From: Roseimicrobium sp. ORNL1
GTDB taxonomy: Bacteria > Verrucomicrobiota > Verrucomicrobiia > Verrucomicrobiales > Verrucomicrobiaceae
Length of the DNA stretch: 64,000 nucleotides
NCBI RefSeq assembly: GCF_011044495.1
Contig: NZ_CP049143.1
Coordinates: 4,340,001-4,404,000, forward strand
Reading direction: 5' to 3'
This document shows, piece after piece, positions 1-8,120 of this stretch. The position numbers were made by a program, and so were the translations under genes. How positions within the stretch are numbered: the stretch's first letter is position 1; each line of letters starts with the position of its first letter. The notes below the pieces were generated by a model. The model was given only the letters and a program-made list of their open reading frames with translations. It was not told the origin of the DNA and did no database searches.

Positions 1-411
1 CACGCCCTCCAGCAACACATGGCCACCGGAGAAGATGGCAATCAGGGTCTCAGTGAGGAGGTCATCATAGCCCACGATGGCCTTCTGCATTTCCACCTTC
101 AGCTTCTTGAAGACATCGCGGAAGGATTCCAGTTCCTCCTCAAGCGGCTTTTGCGGCAGCGTGCGCACGTCCACATGCTGCGGCTGGGCCGGGTGCGTTT
201 CCACGGGCACCTCTGGCATGGGAGACACATGTTCCGCGACTGCCTCAAGCCCCGATGCAGCGACTTCCGCCGCCGCACTCTCCGTCGCCGAGTCTCCGCC
301 CTTTTTGTTCGCTTTCTTCATGGGACGCTTCTTCGCACTCTTTGCATCCGCTGCAAGTGCGTCCTCATCAAGAGGTGCGGGAGGATAGTCGGGAGTGGTG
401 TCTTCGGACAT
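1..411 (-). CDS. MoxR-family AAA+ ATPase, N-terminal part (cut by window edge)
   Basis: Only the first 137 codons are in the window. Residues 1-75 are a low-complexity Ala/Lys/Pro-rich leader. From about residue 105 the sequence runs into the start of a MoxR AAA domain (FKKLKVEMQKAIVGYDD, then GGHVLLEGV, the strand that leads into Walker A), and the window ends just before the P-loop. MoxR ATPases act as chaperones for assembling or activating metal- or VWA-domain complexes. The gene follows two genes read in the same direction (449-1066 and 1094-3061), an arrangement common in MoxR/DUF58/VWA clusters, so the rest of that cluster probably lies to the left. The family call is sound; the substrate is unknown. 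Confidence 0.85.
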   Translation of the reverse strand, partial: MSEDTTPDYPPAPLDEDALAADAKSAKKRPMKKANKKGGDSATESAAAEVAASGLEAVAEHVSPMPEVPVETHPAQPQHVDVRTLPQKPLEEELESFRDVFKKLKVEMQKAIVGYDDLLTETLIAIFSGGHVLLEGV

Positions 412-448
412 GAGTGTAGAAGCGTTTGGAAATTGATTGAAGGAGGCG

Positions 449-1066
449 CTAGTTGCTGGCGGTTTGCATTTCCTCTGTGCTTGAATCGCCGTCGTTAGAA
501 GGCGCGTAGGGATGTGTAGCGCCATCCCTGTGAAGGGTGGTATGGGCAGGCAGACTTAACTCCAGTTGAGCCACGAAACGGTGATACCAAGCAGCGATAG
601 CATCGCAACCTTGGGGCGGTTCGCACCACCAGGAAAACTCTGCAAAGTTTCCGAATGTCCGCCGCCGTACGCCAAACGTGACTCCATCGAGGCCAATGGA
701 GTTTGAGAGGTTGAACATGGGCAGTGAGAGGCCTGAGAGTTCGTCTATGCCTCCCCTGATTTTGTCTGCCTCCACCACAACGTCCGCACCATAGGTTGTA
801 GGGTTCTCCTGCCTGATTCCTGCCCGCGCTATCTGATAGTCGGCGATCTGCTCCCAGCGAATACGCCGGACGAGACACTTGTCCCGTGACACAGGATAGA
901 CACTCCAACTCGTCATGGGCTTAAATGACGGAGCCACATAAACTTGGACGACCATTTTATGACTCTCCACTTTGGGCAGACCCGGATACTCCGAGGGATC
1001 ATCAAGCCATTGCAACGCCCGACGCTGGTCCTCCCTGGAGTGGTAGTCAAACAAGCGTGCAAACAT
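449..1066 (-). CDS. hypothetical protein in MoxR cluster
   Basis: This 205-residue protein has no family I recognise. It shows no signal peptide or membrane segment. It is a mixed alpha/beta, Trp- and Arg-containing sequence with a charged Ser/Thr/Asp-rich tail. It lies between the 655-residue membrane protein (27 bases upstream) and the MoxR gene (37 bases downstream), all read leftward, so it is probably co-transcribed with them. The shift in frame and the normal amino-acid composition argue that it is real. Its function cannot be assigned from the sequence. Confidence 0.6.
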   Translation of the reverse strand: MFARLFDYHSREDQRRALQWLDDPSEYPGLPKVESHKMVVQVYVAPSFKPMTSWSVYPVSRDKCLVRRIRWEQIADYQIARAGIRQENPTTYGADVVVEADKIRGGIDELSGLSLPMFNLSNSIGLDGVTFGVRRRTFGNFAEFSWWCEPPQGCDAIAAWYHRFVAQLELSLPAHTTLHRDGATHPYAPSNDGDSSTEEMQTASN

Positions 1067-1093
1067 GACTGCGCATTCAGAAATACGAATCCC

Positions 1094-3061
1094 CTATTCC
1101 TTCTCAAACCGCTTCCGCAGCTCCGTAAAATACCGCCTCACCTGCTCCCGCCGCGCGGGCGGCAGTGCGGACTCATCCAGCGCATTCTCTTCCGCCGCGA
1201 TGGCATCCAGCGCTGTCTCTTGGGCACCGCGGCTGGCCTGTTCGGTACGGGCCTGGCCTTCCACGGCGCGTACGGAGGAGGCACCGTCCGCATTGCGTTG
1301 GGCGTTCACCGTGGCCTGCTGGCCAGCCTTGGTTCCCGGTGTGGGTGCATTGCCCATTTGCGTAGTGCCATTGCCTGCCTGCTGGCCGCCCTGGCTCATG
1401 CCGGGAGTCATGCCGAGCATCACGGCACTGGGCTGCTGACCGGGATTGGTCCCGGGAACGGGCGCGATGAGCATGGGCTGACCCGGTTTGGGTGGCTGTC
1501 CCTGACCTGGCTTGCCCATGGCCATGGATTGCTGGTTTTGCTTACCCGAGCCCGGCACGGGGGTCATCATGGGAAGATTCTGCGTGTTCCCCATGCCCTG
1601 CTGTCCCTGCTGCATCTGCGGCGCATTGGACATGCCTGGCATCTGCATGGGAGACATCTGGGGCGCGTTCTGCATGTTCTGCATCTGACCCTGTCCCTGC
1701 CCTTGCTGGCCTTGTTGCCCCTGTTGGTTCTGGCTCTGTTGACTTTGATTGTTGCCTGCAAGCTGTTGCATGCCCTGCGCACCCTGGCCCGCGATGTCAC
1801 TGCCGGACTGGCGAAGCTGCTGGGCGAGCTTCTCAAGCTGCTCGCGCGCCTTCTCCCGCGCGGCGAGGGTGCGCATCTTGTCCGCCAGGTCTTTGAACTC
1901 GCGGCTCGCCTCCTTGGGAAGGGTCTGGGTCATCTGCCGGTCCGCGCCGAGCACGTGCTGGCCCACCGTGCGCTCTTTGTCCTCGGGCTGGCCTTGCTTG
2001 CCGATGTCCCGCAGCGTTTCAGTGAAGCGGTCGCGTGTTTCATTCGTGAGCTTCGCATCCGCCAGCTTCTCCGCGATGTCATCCGCCTGCTTCGCGGTGC
2101 GTTCGGCGGACTTCTCCGCCACCGCATCGCCGAGCTCCGCGGTATCCGCATGCTTGCGCATCTCTGAGACCATCTGCTCAGAGGCCCAAGCAGCATCGCC
2201 GGCTCCGAGCTTCGCAGCGAACCGCTCCGCATCACGCGCCCGCTTCTCCAGTTCAGAGAGCACTTCCCGCGCGGTCTTGCCCTCGCTTTCTTGCAGAGCT
2301 TTCGCGGTGTCCTGAACCTGCTTCTGCAGTTTCTCGATTTCCTTCTTCTCCTCCTCGTTGAGGGACTTCAGCTTGTCCTGATCGAGCTTGGTGTCCGCGA
2401 GCTTCTTGCCCTCCTGCACGGCAAGCTCCTGACCAGTGGTCGTGAGCGGGGTGTCCGGCAGATGGATCACGCCCGTCTCCGGCAGGAAGAGCATGCCCAG
2501 TGCGACGAGGGGGAAAAGCGTCATCCAGCGGGAATCCTTCAGCGGCAGCGGCAGATCCGCGGCGAGCTTGTGCATGGCCGGCGCCAGACTAGGGGTGTGA
2601 CGCGCGAGGTGCATCTGCTGCCCAGCGGTGCGCTTCTCCTCCGGCTGCTGCTCAAACCACCAGGCGTTGGCAAAGGCATCGCCACGGGAGGTCGCACGGT
2701 CCCAGAAGGCCAGCGAATTGTACGACCCAGGTCGCCGCCAGATGGCCCAGCCGAAGCAGCCCGCCGTCCAGAGCGCGATCAAGCCCAACGCAAGCCAGCC
2801 CGAGACCCAATTCATCCCGACAAGCCGGAGTACGAGAAGCAGAGCCAATCCGGCAGCCGCATAGCGCCAGGTGTGAAGTCCCAGCAGCATGCCCTTGCGC
2901 GTGATCAACCGCCGCTCCACCACCTGCGCTGAGACCTCAAAGGCCCGGGCCCGGGCGGCGCAGGGTAGCTTGGCGGAAGATGGTGCCCCATCTGATGAGG
3001 CGGCAGTGATCCCGTCCGGTTTCGAAGCCGGATCAAGTTGAGGTTCAGCGACCGGGGTCAT
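1094..3061 (-). CDS. large membrane protein with coiled coil and Gln/Met-rich tail
   Basis: 655 residues. After a cytosolic leader there are two adjacent membrane segments at about residues 68-110 and a third near 183-198 (WMTLFPLVALGMLFL). A long charged coiled coil follows at about 215-420 (LNEEEKKEIEKLQKQ and similar). Residues about 425-600 are low-complexity sequence made almost wholly of Gln, Met, Pro, Gly and Asn. The C-terminus is a short basic helix (RRYFTELRKRFEKE). The layout resembles the DUF4175-type proteins that accompany MoxR ATPases, but I would not insist on that family. It is the first gene of the leftward cluster that includes MoxR. It probably sits in the inner membrane, with the coil and tail working outside it. 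Confidence 0.75.
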   Translation of the reverse strand: MTPVAEPQLDPASKPDGITAASSDGAPSSAKLPCAARARAFEVSAQVVERRLITRKGMLLGLHTWRYAAAGLALLLVLRLVGMNWVSGWLALGLIALWTAGCFGWAIWRRPGSYNSLAFWDRATSRGDAFANAWWFEQQPEEKRTAGQQMHLARHTPSLAPAMHKLAADLPLPLKDSRWMTLFPLVALGMLFLPETGVIHLPDTPLTTTGQELAVQEGKKLADTKLDQDKLKSLNEEEKKEIEKLQKQVQDTAKALQESEGKTAREVLSELEKRARDAERFAAKLGAGDAAWASEQMVSEMRKHADTAELGDAVAEKSAERTAKQADDIAEKLADAKLTNETRDRFTETLRDIGKQGQPEDKERTVGQHVLGADRQMTQTLPKEASREFKDLADKMRTLAAREKAREQLEKLAQQLRQSGSDIAGQGAQGMQQLAGNNQSQQSQNQQGQQGQQGQGQGQMQNMQNAPQMSPMQMPGMSNAPQMQQGQQGMGNTQNLPMMTPVPGSGKQNQQSMAMGKPGQGQPPKPGQPMLIAPVPGTNPGQQPSAVMLGMTPGMSQGGQQAGNGTTQMGNAPTPGTKAGQQATVNAQRNADGASSVRAVEGQARTEQASRGAQETALDAIAAEENALDESALPPARREQVRRYFTELRKRFEKE

Positions 3062-3221
3062 GCGGAATCGCGAAAGCGGGGCAGATTTTCAGAACAATAT
3101 CCGTACCAGAGTATACGCCCGCCAGACGAATGTCTTGTAAATTGAAACGGCCGTTCCCGTCCTGGAAGTACCGTCCCACACTTCCCCTCGGACCAGCGTC
3201 CCAGCCTGCCTGCGCACCTGC

Positions 3222-4226
3222 CTATTGCGCACCCGCCTGATACTTCCGCGCCACCGTCATCACCGTGCGGAAGATGTAGGCGTCGTTTCTGGGAGAGCGC
3301 TGATTCGCCTCCGACCAGCGGTCATAGCCCAGCTCGTTGAAGGCCACATCATCCGTCTCGCCCAAGGCCATGACGACCTCGCGGATGAACTTCCATCCCT
3401 TGAGTTGTTTGTCCCTCAGCACCTTGCTGCCATCGACATAACTCATCGCAAGCAGTCCTTTCATGGCAGGCGAGTCCGGGAGCGTCTCCCCACATCCATC
3501 CATGCGGGCTAGCATAGGATTCCAAAACTGCTCGGAGGCATCGTAAGTCATGGCAAAAAGCCGCGACGCCCTTTCCTCCGTCGATGGCCATGCGCCCGAC
3601 AACTTCACCGGCCCCAGTGCGCCCCTTCCCATTGCCCTCTCCGCCCACCTCGCTGTACCCTCGGTGTACCACCGGTTCTTGAAATAGCTGAGGCTGCTCT
3701 GGATGAGGTGGAAAAACTCATGCGTGGGGGTGAGTTCCTTGCAGGGGTCCACCGAAGTGGCCACATTGAAGCACATGCTGAGCGTCCCAGCAGGATCCTT
3801 GCGGCGCTTGAAGGATTGCAGCTCATCGAATGCCTCGCCCCTGCGCTTTTTCATCGTGTCCTTGTGCCGCAGTTGGATATCCAGAAAAGACGCCCCGCGG
3901 AAACGCGACGTACTGAAGGGATCCGGAAACCGCAGCACCTCGACGAACAGCGTCTGCGCCGCCAGTGTTTGCGTGAGCACATCCTCCACCTGATCCGGAA
4001 TGCCATTCCTGTTCAGATCCGTGGGGTTCACGGCATGATTTCCCTCGGTGTAATAAAACACACGAATCTTACCCGACTCGTGCACGCGAAGTTTCGGCTC
4101 GCTCGAGACAGCGACCTGCGCCTGGTCAGCCGATGCCTGCAACAACACAAAACATGCTGTGACGGGAAGCATTGCGCGTGTCCGCCATGGGGCTGCTCGG
4201 GGAAGGCAAGCCATGGCGCATATCAT
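3222..4226 (-). CDS. secreted putative zinc metalloprotease (HExxH)
   Basis: 334 residues with a hydrophobic N-terminal export segment at about 19-33. A later Met at residue 19 could also serve as the start. Residues 70-78 form a calcium-loop-like pattern (DLNRNGIPD), as in thrombospondin type 3 or dockerin loops. HEFFH at 169-173 fits the HExxH zinc motif, and Glu189 in WYTEGTARWAE, 16 residues after the motif, is a good third ligand. This supports a secreted or periplasmic gluzincin-like peptidase. I do not recognise the exact family, and activity is inferred from the motif alone. It is a lone gene: the next gene upstream (4464-5870) is separated by its own terminator. Confidence 0.7.
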   Translation of the reverse strand: MICAMACLPRAAPWRTRAMLPVTACFVLLQASADQAQVAVSSEPKLRVHESGKIRVFYYTEGNHAVNPTDLNRNGIPDQVEDVLTQTLAAQTLFVEVLRFPDPFSTSRFRGASFLDIQLRHKDTMKKRRGEAFDELQSFKRRKDPAGTLSMCFNVATSVDPCKELTPTHEFFHLIQSSLSYFKNRWYTEGTARWAERAMGRGALGPVKLSGAWPSTEERASRLFAMTYDASEQFWNPMLARMDGCGETLPDSPAMKGLLAMSYVDGSKVLRDKQLKGWKFIREVVMALGETDDVAFNELGYDRWSEANQRSPRNDAYIFRTVMTVARKYQAGAQ

Positions 4227-4378
4227 GCCGGAAAACCGTATCGATATACAAGCTTAAAGCGCCTGACTTTAGGCAAGCATCACAATTTAAAGTTTGGCTC
4301 AGCCCAACATGAACATGCACACCTAAAGATATAGGTGAAGAAAATGAATACTTTGGCTACATATAAATAACTAAACAA

Positions 4379-4410
4379 GAAGGGCATCCCGCTTTCACGG
4401 GACGCCCTTC
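4379..4410 (-). terminator. rho-independent terminator of the oxidoreductase gene
   Basis: Arms 4379-4391 and 4398-4410 pair over 13 positions with one mismatch around a 6-base loop. Read leftward the hairpin is followed by TTGTTTAG. It lies 54 bases past the stop of the gene at 4464-5870. The near-symmetric stem may also stop transcription from the other side. Confidence 0.75.
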
Positions 4411-4463
4411 GTCTTGCTGGGTATCGAGTTCGATTTGCCCGGGTTTGCTTTGGCTCAGACAGA

Positions 4464-5870
4464 TTAAATCTTGTCTGCGCTGTATTCCCAGCCCTGACGG
4501 ACCGCGGCGCGCTTGAGGAGCTTGTCGACTTCGGCGTCGCCGGTGGCCTGCTTGGCGGTATCCCAGTTGATCACTTTTCCGGGGTTCCGGATCGCAAGGT
4601 TGCCGAACAAGCAAAGCTTCGTGAGCGGCACCGAGTAGTCGAAGTTCGATCCGGCGATCTTGTCCTGCTCGATGGCCTTCACCAGCTCAAGCTGGGGTTT
4701 GCCAGGAGCCAGGGAGCGCTCAAGAGTCTTGGGCGTATCCTTGAAGAACTTCACCAGCTTCTCGCGATTGCCCGCCACCTCGAGGTGCTCGCAGTAGTCA
4801 CCCACGTTGAGGATGGTGTCTTCCTCACCCACGATGTAGAAGCCGCCATTCATCTTGCTCCAGTCGCGGCTGGATTCCAGCTTCGCAGGGCGCTCAGGCT
4901 TGCGGCCGCCTTCGTACCAGTGCAGCTTGATGTCGCCGAACTTGGGATGCTTGAAGTACAGCACCACGTGCGAGGACTTCGGCCATGACACGTCTGTCAG
5001 TTCATCGCACTCCGCTTCCATCTTGTAGGGCTCGCCAAGCTCACAGGCCCAGAAGGGACCGTCCATGATGTGGCAGCCCATGTCGCCCATGGCGCCAGCA
5101 CCGTACTCAAGGTGACCGCGCCAGGCGAAGGGATGCAGGCCATTGGTGAAGGGAATGTCAGGAGTCTGGGCAAGCCAGGCCTGCCAGTTGAGGTCCAGTT
5201 CCTTCTCAATCTGGGCATCCTTGGGTCCGATCTTGACCTTGGGAAGCGGACCGGGAACCATCTTGTTCTTGGCGTCGTTGCCCTGCGGCCAGATGGGGCG
5301 GTTCGTCCACACGTGGATTTCCTTCACATTGCCGATGATGCCGGCATTCATCCACTCCTTGAGCTGACGGATCTGCTCACCGGTGTGACCCTGGTTGCCC
5401 ATGTTGGTCTTCACACCCTTCTTCTTGGCGGCTTCATGAAGCTGGTTGGCCTCCCAGATGCGGTTCACCAGGGGCTTCTGCACGCACACGTGCTTGCCAC
5501 GCTTGATGGCTTCCATGGCAGCGGGGTAGTGCGCATGGTCCGGAGTGGACACGGTCACCATGTCGATCTTGTCGCCCATGGTCTCGAACATCTCGGGGAA
5601 GTTGTCGAAAGTCTTCGCGTTGGGATACTTGGCGGCGGTCTGCTTGAGACGGTCGCGATCCACGTCGCAGATGGCCACGATGTTGGCGCCCTCGGCGGAG
5701 ATGCCGATGTCGGACTCACCTTTGCCCATGGCGCCGATGCCGGCGACGTTCACCTTCTTGCCGCCGCCCTCCTGCGACTTGAGAATGTTGGGCGCGAAGA
5801 AGCTGCCGGCGGCGGCAACAGCGGATTTGCGAATGAAACCGCGGCGGGTGTCTGTGGTATTCGGATTCAT
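4464..5870 (-). CDS. Gfo/Idh/MocA family oxidoreductase, Tat-exported
   Basis: 468 residues from the ATG at 5868-5870. A longer open frame upstream lacks family similarity. The N-terminus carries a twin-arginine signal (RRGFIRK at 9-15, then a hydrophobic stretch). The NAD(P)-binding Rossmann fold has GIGAMGKG at 44-51. QKP at 131-133 takes the place of the usual EKP, keeping the catalytic-type Lys132. The C-terminal half matches the alpha/beta dimer domain of the family (HPFAWRGHLEYGAGAMGDMG). Members act on sugars and inositols. The Verrucomicrobia carry many exported copies, thought to serve periplasmic carbohydrate breakdown. The ThuA-like gene next door is read the same way and supports a role in sugar degradation. 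The substrate is unknown. Confidence 0.92.
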   Translation of the reverse strand: MNPNTTDTRRGFIRKSAVAAAGSFFAPNILKSQEGGGKKVNVAGIGAMGKGESDIGISAEGANIVAICDVDRDRLKQTAAKYPNAKTFDNFPEMFETMGDKIDMVTVSTPDHAHYPAAMEAIKRGKHVCVQKPLVNRIWEANQLHEAAKKKGVKTNMGNQGHTGEQIRQLKEWMNAGIIGNVKEIHVWTNRPIWPQGNDAKNKMVPGPLPKVKIGPKDAQIEKELDLNWQAWLAQTPDIPFTNGLHPFAWRGHLEYGAGAMGDMGCHIMDGPFWACELGEPYKMEAECDELTDVSWPKSSHVVLYFKHPKFGDIKLHWYEGGRKPERPAKLESSRDWSKMNGGFYIVGEEDTILNVGDYCEHLEVAGNREKLVKFFKDTPKTLERSLAPGKPQLELVKAIEQDKIAGSNFDYSVPLTKLCLFGNLAIRNPGKVINWDTAKQATGDAEVDKLLKRAAVRQGWEYSADKI

Positions 5871-6094
5871 GGTTTGGTATGAAGAAAAGAAAAAGCGCTG
5901 AAAAGAGAGTACGCACGGAAACGGACAGTTCCGTCGTCGAGCGACTAGAAACCTTCCGTGGGAGCCATTAAACGTCCCTCCCGCACGCGAGTGGACACGG
6001 GATTCACTCGGTAGGGGTGGAGAAGTGGAGCAATGGAGGGCTGGATTACTGGAAGTTACCCTGGAGTATGGGGACGGCTGGCATCCCCCACCCA

Positions 6095-7060
6095 TCACTT
6101 CACTGCGGCCTTGGGAGCCTCTGCCTTGGCCGGCTTCGGGGCGGCAGGCTTGGGCTCCACATAGGGAGGATTCGTATGAGCTTCGGGGGCCGTTTCCTTC
6201 AGGTTCGGTGTGACGTCTGCCTGCGCCTCGCCAAGAGCCCACTGGATGCCGCCCACCAGAATGTCCTGGAAGATGGGATTGGTCCAGACGTCCTCGCGGT
6301 GGCCCATGGCGGTGTACCACACGCGGCCGTCGCCTTCCTTGCGGGCCCAAGTGATGGGGAAAGGAGGGCGCTTGTACTCATCACCCTTCATGCTGGGGGC
6401 GTCGATTACGCTGATCACGTGGATGTCCGGCGTGAAATCCTTCAGGGAGTACCACTCCTCGGGGAAGCTGTACTCGGGGCCGACCTTCTCAAAGCCGGGG
6501 AACTTCGGGTCCGTCACGCGCACGGTGGCAGGCTGCTGGGCGCCATGCTTGATGAACTCAGCACCAAGGAATCGCACATAGGGATCCGCCTTGTCGCCAT
6601 GGTTCTTGAACCGGTCAGGACCTTTCTTGGATTCGTTGTCCGTGTGGAAGGTATCGCTCGCGGAATGCGTGCCCAGGAACCCCTTGCCACTGCGCACATA
6701 GTCAAAGAGCGCCTGCTTGCCCTCGGCCGTCATCGGCGGCTGGCCGTCGGTGCCTGCCTCAAGGAGATTGCCGGTGGTATAGAAGAAGACCGCGTCGAAC
6801 TGCGAGAGGTAGTCTTTGCTGAACTTGGAGCCGTCCTTGGAGAAGGTGAACTCCCAGTTGTGCTTGTTACCGAGCTCCTGAAGCACCTTCTCCGCCCAGC
6901 TCGGGTTCTCCTTCTTCCAGGAGATGACCGAGTGCTCAAAGCCGCTCGACTTGGTAAAGAAGAGGATCTTTTTCTTCGGCGTAGCGGCGGGTGCAGGGAG
7001 GACGGCAGCCACAGTCACGGCGGCCAGCAGGGCAAGAGGGGCAGCGAGTTTGCGAAACAT
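6095..7060 (-). CDS. ThuA-like domain protein, secreted
   Basis: 321 residues with a clear Sec signal peptide at 1-25. The body is a single ThuA-like domain (class I glutamine amidotransferase fold) covering about residues 28-285: KILFFTKSSGFEHSVI at the first strand, FDAVFFYTTG, the GFLGTHSASDTFH segment, and a C-terminal WYTAMGHREDVW block typical of the family. The tail (about 290-321) is Ala/Pro/Lys-rich and probably unstructured. ThuA proteins are linked to trehalose and other sugar use, and in this phylum they usually accompany Gfo/Idh/MocA enzymes, as here (4464-5870, same strand, 224 bases downstream). The biochemical activity of the family is poorly defined. Confidence 0.9.
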   Translation of the reverse strand: MFRKLAAPLALLAAVTVAAVLPAPAATPKKKILFFTKSSGFEHSVISWKKENPSWAEKVLQELGNKHNWEFTFSKDGSKFSKDYLSQFDAVFFYTTGNLLEAGTDGQPPMTAEGKQALFDYVRSGKGFLGTHSASDTFHTDNESKKGPDRFKNHGDKADPYVRFLGAEFIKHGAQQPATVRVTDPKFPGFEKVGPEYSFPEEWYSLKDFTPDIHVISVIDAPSMKGDEYKRPPFPITWARKEGDGRVWYTAMGHREDVWTNPIFQDILVGGIQWALGEAQADVTPNLKETAPEAHTNPPYVEPKPAAPKPAKAEAPKAAVK

Positions 7061-7222
7061 GGGAGTGCGGTTCTACACGGTCGCGGGCGGCTTGGCGATG
7101 GAAAAGATCCGGGATTGCGGGCAAGGGCGGATGCCCCGGACTGCCGGGTCCGAACAGGCTTGGCACATGATTTTACAGGCCGTTTACCTGACTTTCCCCG
7201 GGCTTGGGGAAACCAATGGCGC

Positions 7223-8035
7223 ATGCACTTGCGCCCTCCTATGCATCCGCCCGCTCGTGGCAGGCGGGTTCTTGGTTTCATCGCAGCAATGCTCTCCGCC
7301 TCCTGCAGCCCGGGCGAGAAGCCAGACATGTCGCCAGAGCCCCCCGGTACACTCACCGCCTCCCCCACCCAGTCTGCTGCTCTTATTCATGAAAAGCGGG
7401 AAGGGTATCGTGAAGCACTCGACCAACTCGCGGGTGTACGCCGGACACTCCAGGACACCTATGCTTCGACCCAAAGCCAGCGGGAGCGGACTCACGCACT
7501 GGAAGAGGCCCGCGCCGCTCTGACACGAACCCTTCTCAACGATATCTTCCCGGCATGGTACGGCACCAAGTGGGACTTTAATGGCATCTCCGAAGTGCCC
7601 GGTGAGGGCGCCATCGCGTGCGGATATTTCGTCACCACCACCTTGCGGGACGCTGGATTCAAACTGCCCAGGATCAAGCTCGCCCAGCAACCCTCACAGA
7701 CCATCATCCGCAGCCTGTGCGATCCGGGCACGATTCGTGTGTACCACGAGAAGCCGCTGGACACCGTGGTGCAGTACCTGAGAGAGCAAGGCCCCGGACT
7801 CTACATCGTGGGCCTCGACTGCCACACCGGCTTTGTGGTGAACGAAGGAACGCAGATGCGTTTTATCCATTCATCCTACTTCCGCCCACCACTCGCGGTC
7901 ATCAGTGAATCTCTCGACAGCGACCATCCTCTGCGCCGGTCCAAGTACCGCATGATTGGAAAACTGCTCGGCAAAGAATCACTCCTCAAGTGGCTGCAGC
8001 AGCAGGACATCCCAATGATCAAACAAGGCTCCTGA
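7223..8035 (+). CDS. lipoprotein with cysteine-peptidase-like (NlpC/P60-like) domain
   Basis: 270 residues from the ATG at 7223, which has GGGGA 12 bases upstream. A Met at 7241 is an alternative. The first 28 residues end in a lipobox-like LSASC, so a lipid anchor at Cys28 is likely. A coiled-coil helix spans about 53-105. The domain from 110 on has WYGTKWDFNG, then Cys133 in IACGYFVTTTLRDAGF and His201 in GLDCHTGFVV. This Cys-at-a-helix-start then His-on-a-strand order is that of papain-like NlpC/P60 amidases. The catalytic assignment is inference from this order. The open frame extends upstream to 6017, but that part is the reverse complement of the ThuA gene and is not coding. Confidence 0.75.
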   Translation: MHLRPPMHPPARGRRVLGFIAAMLSASCSPGEKPDMSPEPPGTLTASPTQSAALIHEKREGYREALDQLAGVRRTLQDTYASTQSQRERTHALEEARAALTRTLLNDIFPAWYGTKWDFNGISEVPGEGAIACGYFVTTTLRDAGFKLPRIKLAQQPSQTIIRSLCDPGTIRVYHEKPLDTVVQYLREQGPGLYIVGLDCHTGFVVNEGTQMRFIHSSYFRPPLAVISESLDSDHPLRRSKYRMIGKLLGKESLLKWLQQQDIPMIKQGS

Positions 8036-8048
8036 CTCCGGCCACTTG

Positions 8049-8120
8049 TCACCTGCCGCGACGGCGTATCCCGAGCAGACCCACCATCGCTCCACCCATC
8101 GACAGCATCGCCCGGGAAAG
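8049..8120 (-). pseudogene. stranded PEP-CTERM tail of the 8121-11183 gene
   Basis: Reading on past the TAG at 8121-8123 in the same frame gives 23 sense codons (LSRAMLSMGGAMVGLLG, then a basic IRRRGR end) and a TGA at 8049-8051. This aligns without a gap to the membrane helix and Arg-rich end of the paralogue at 11504-14692 (SRAVLLMGGVMVGLL then RRRRR). In the paralogue the preceding residues are Val-Pro-Glu-Pro. Here the Pro-Glu-Pro codons read CGG TAG CTT. The tail therefore seems to be a sorting signal cut off by a stop codon at the Glu of the PEP motif. Confidence 0.8.

Noticed and set aside
944-2167. Long rightward open frame (407 codons) opposite the Gln/Met-rich protein
   Set aside because: It is the shadow of a GC-rich gene: His/Leu/Arg-rich composition without family similarity, while the leftward gene has helices, coiled coil and operon context.
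5871-6350. Upstream extension of the Gfo/Idh/MocA gene to 6350
   Set aside because: The extension would place the Tat signal in the middle of the protein and overlaps the 3' end of the ThuA gene in another frame; the start at 5870 gives a proper signal peptide.
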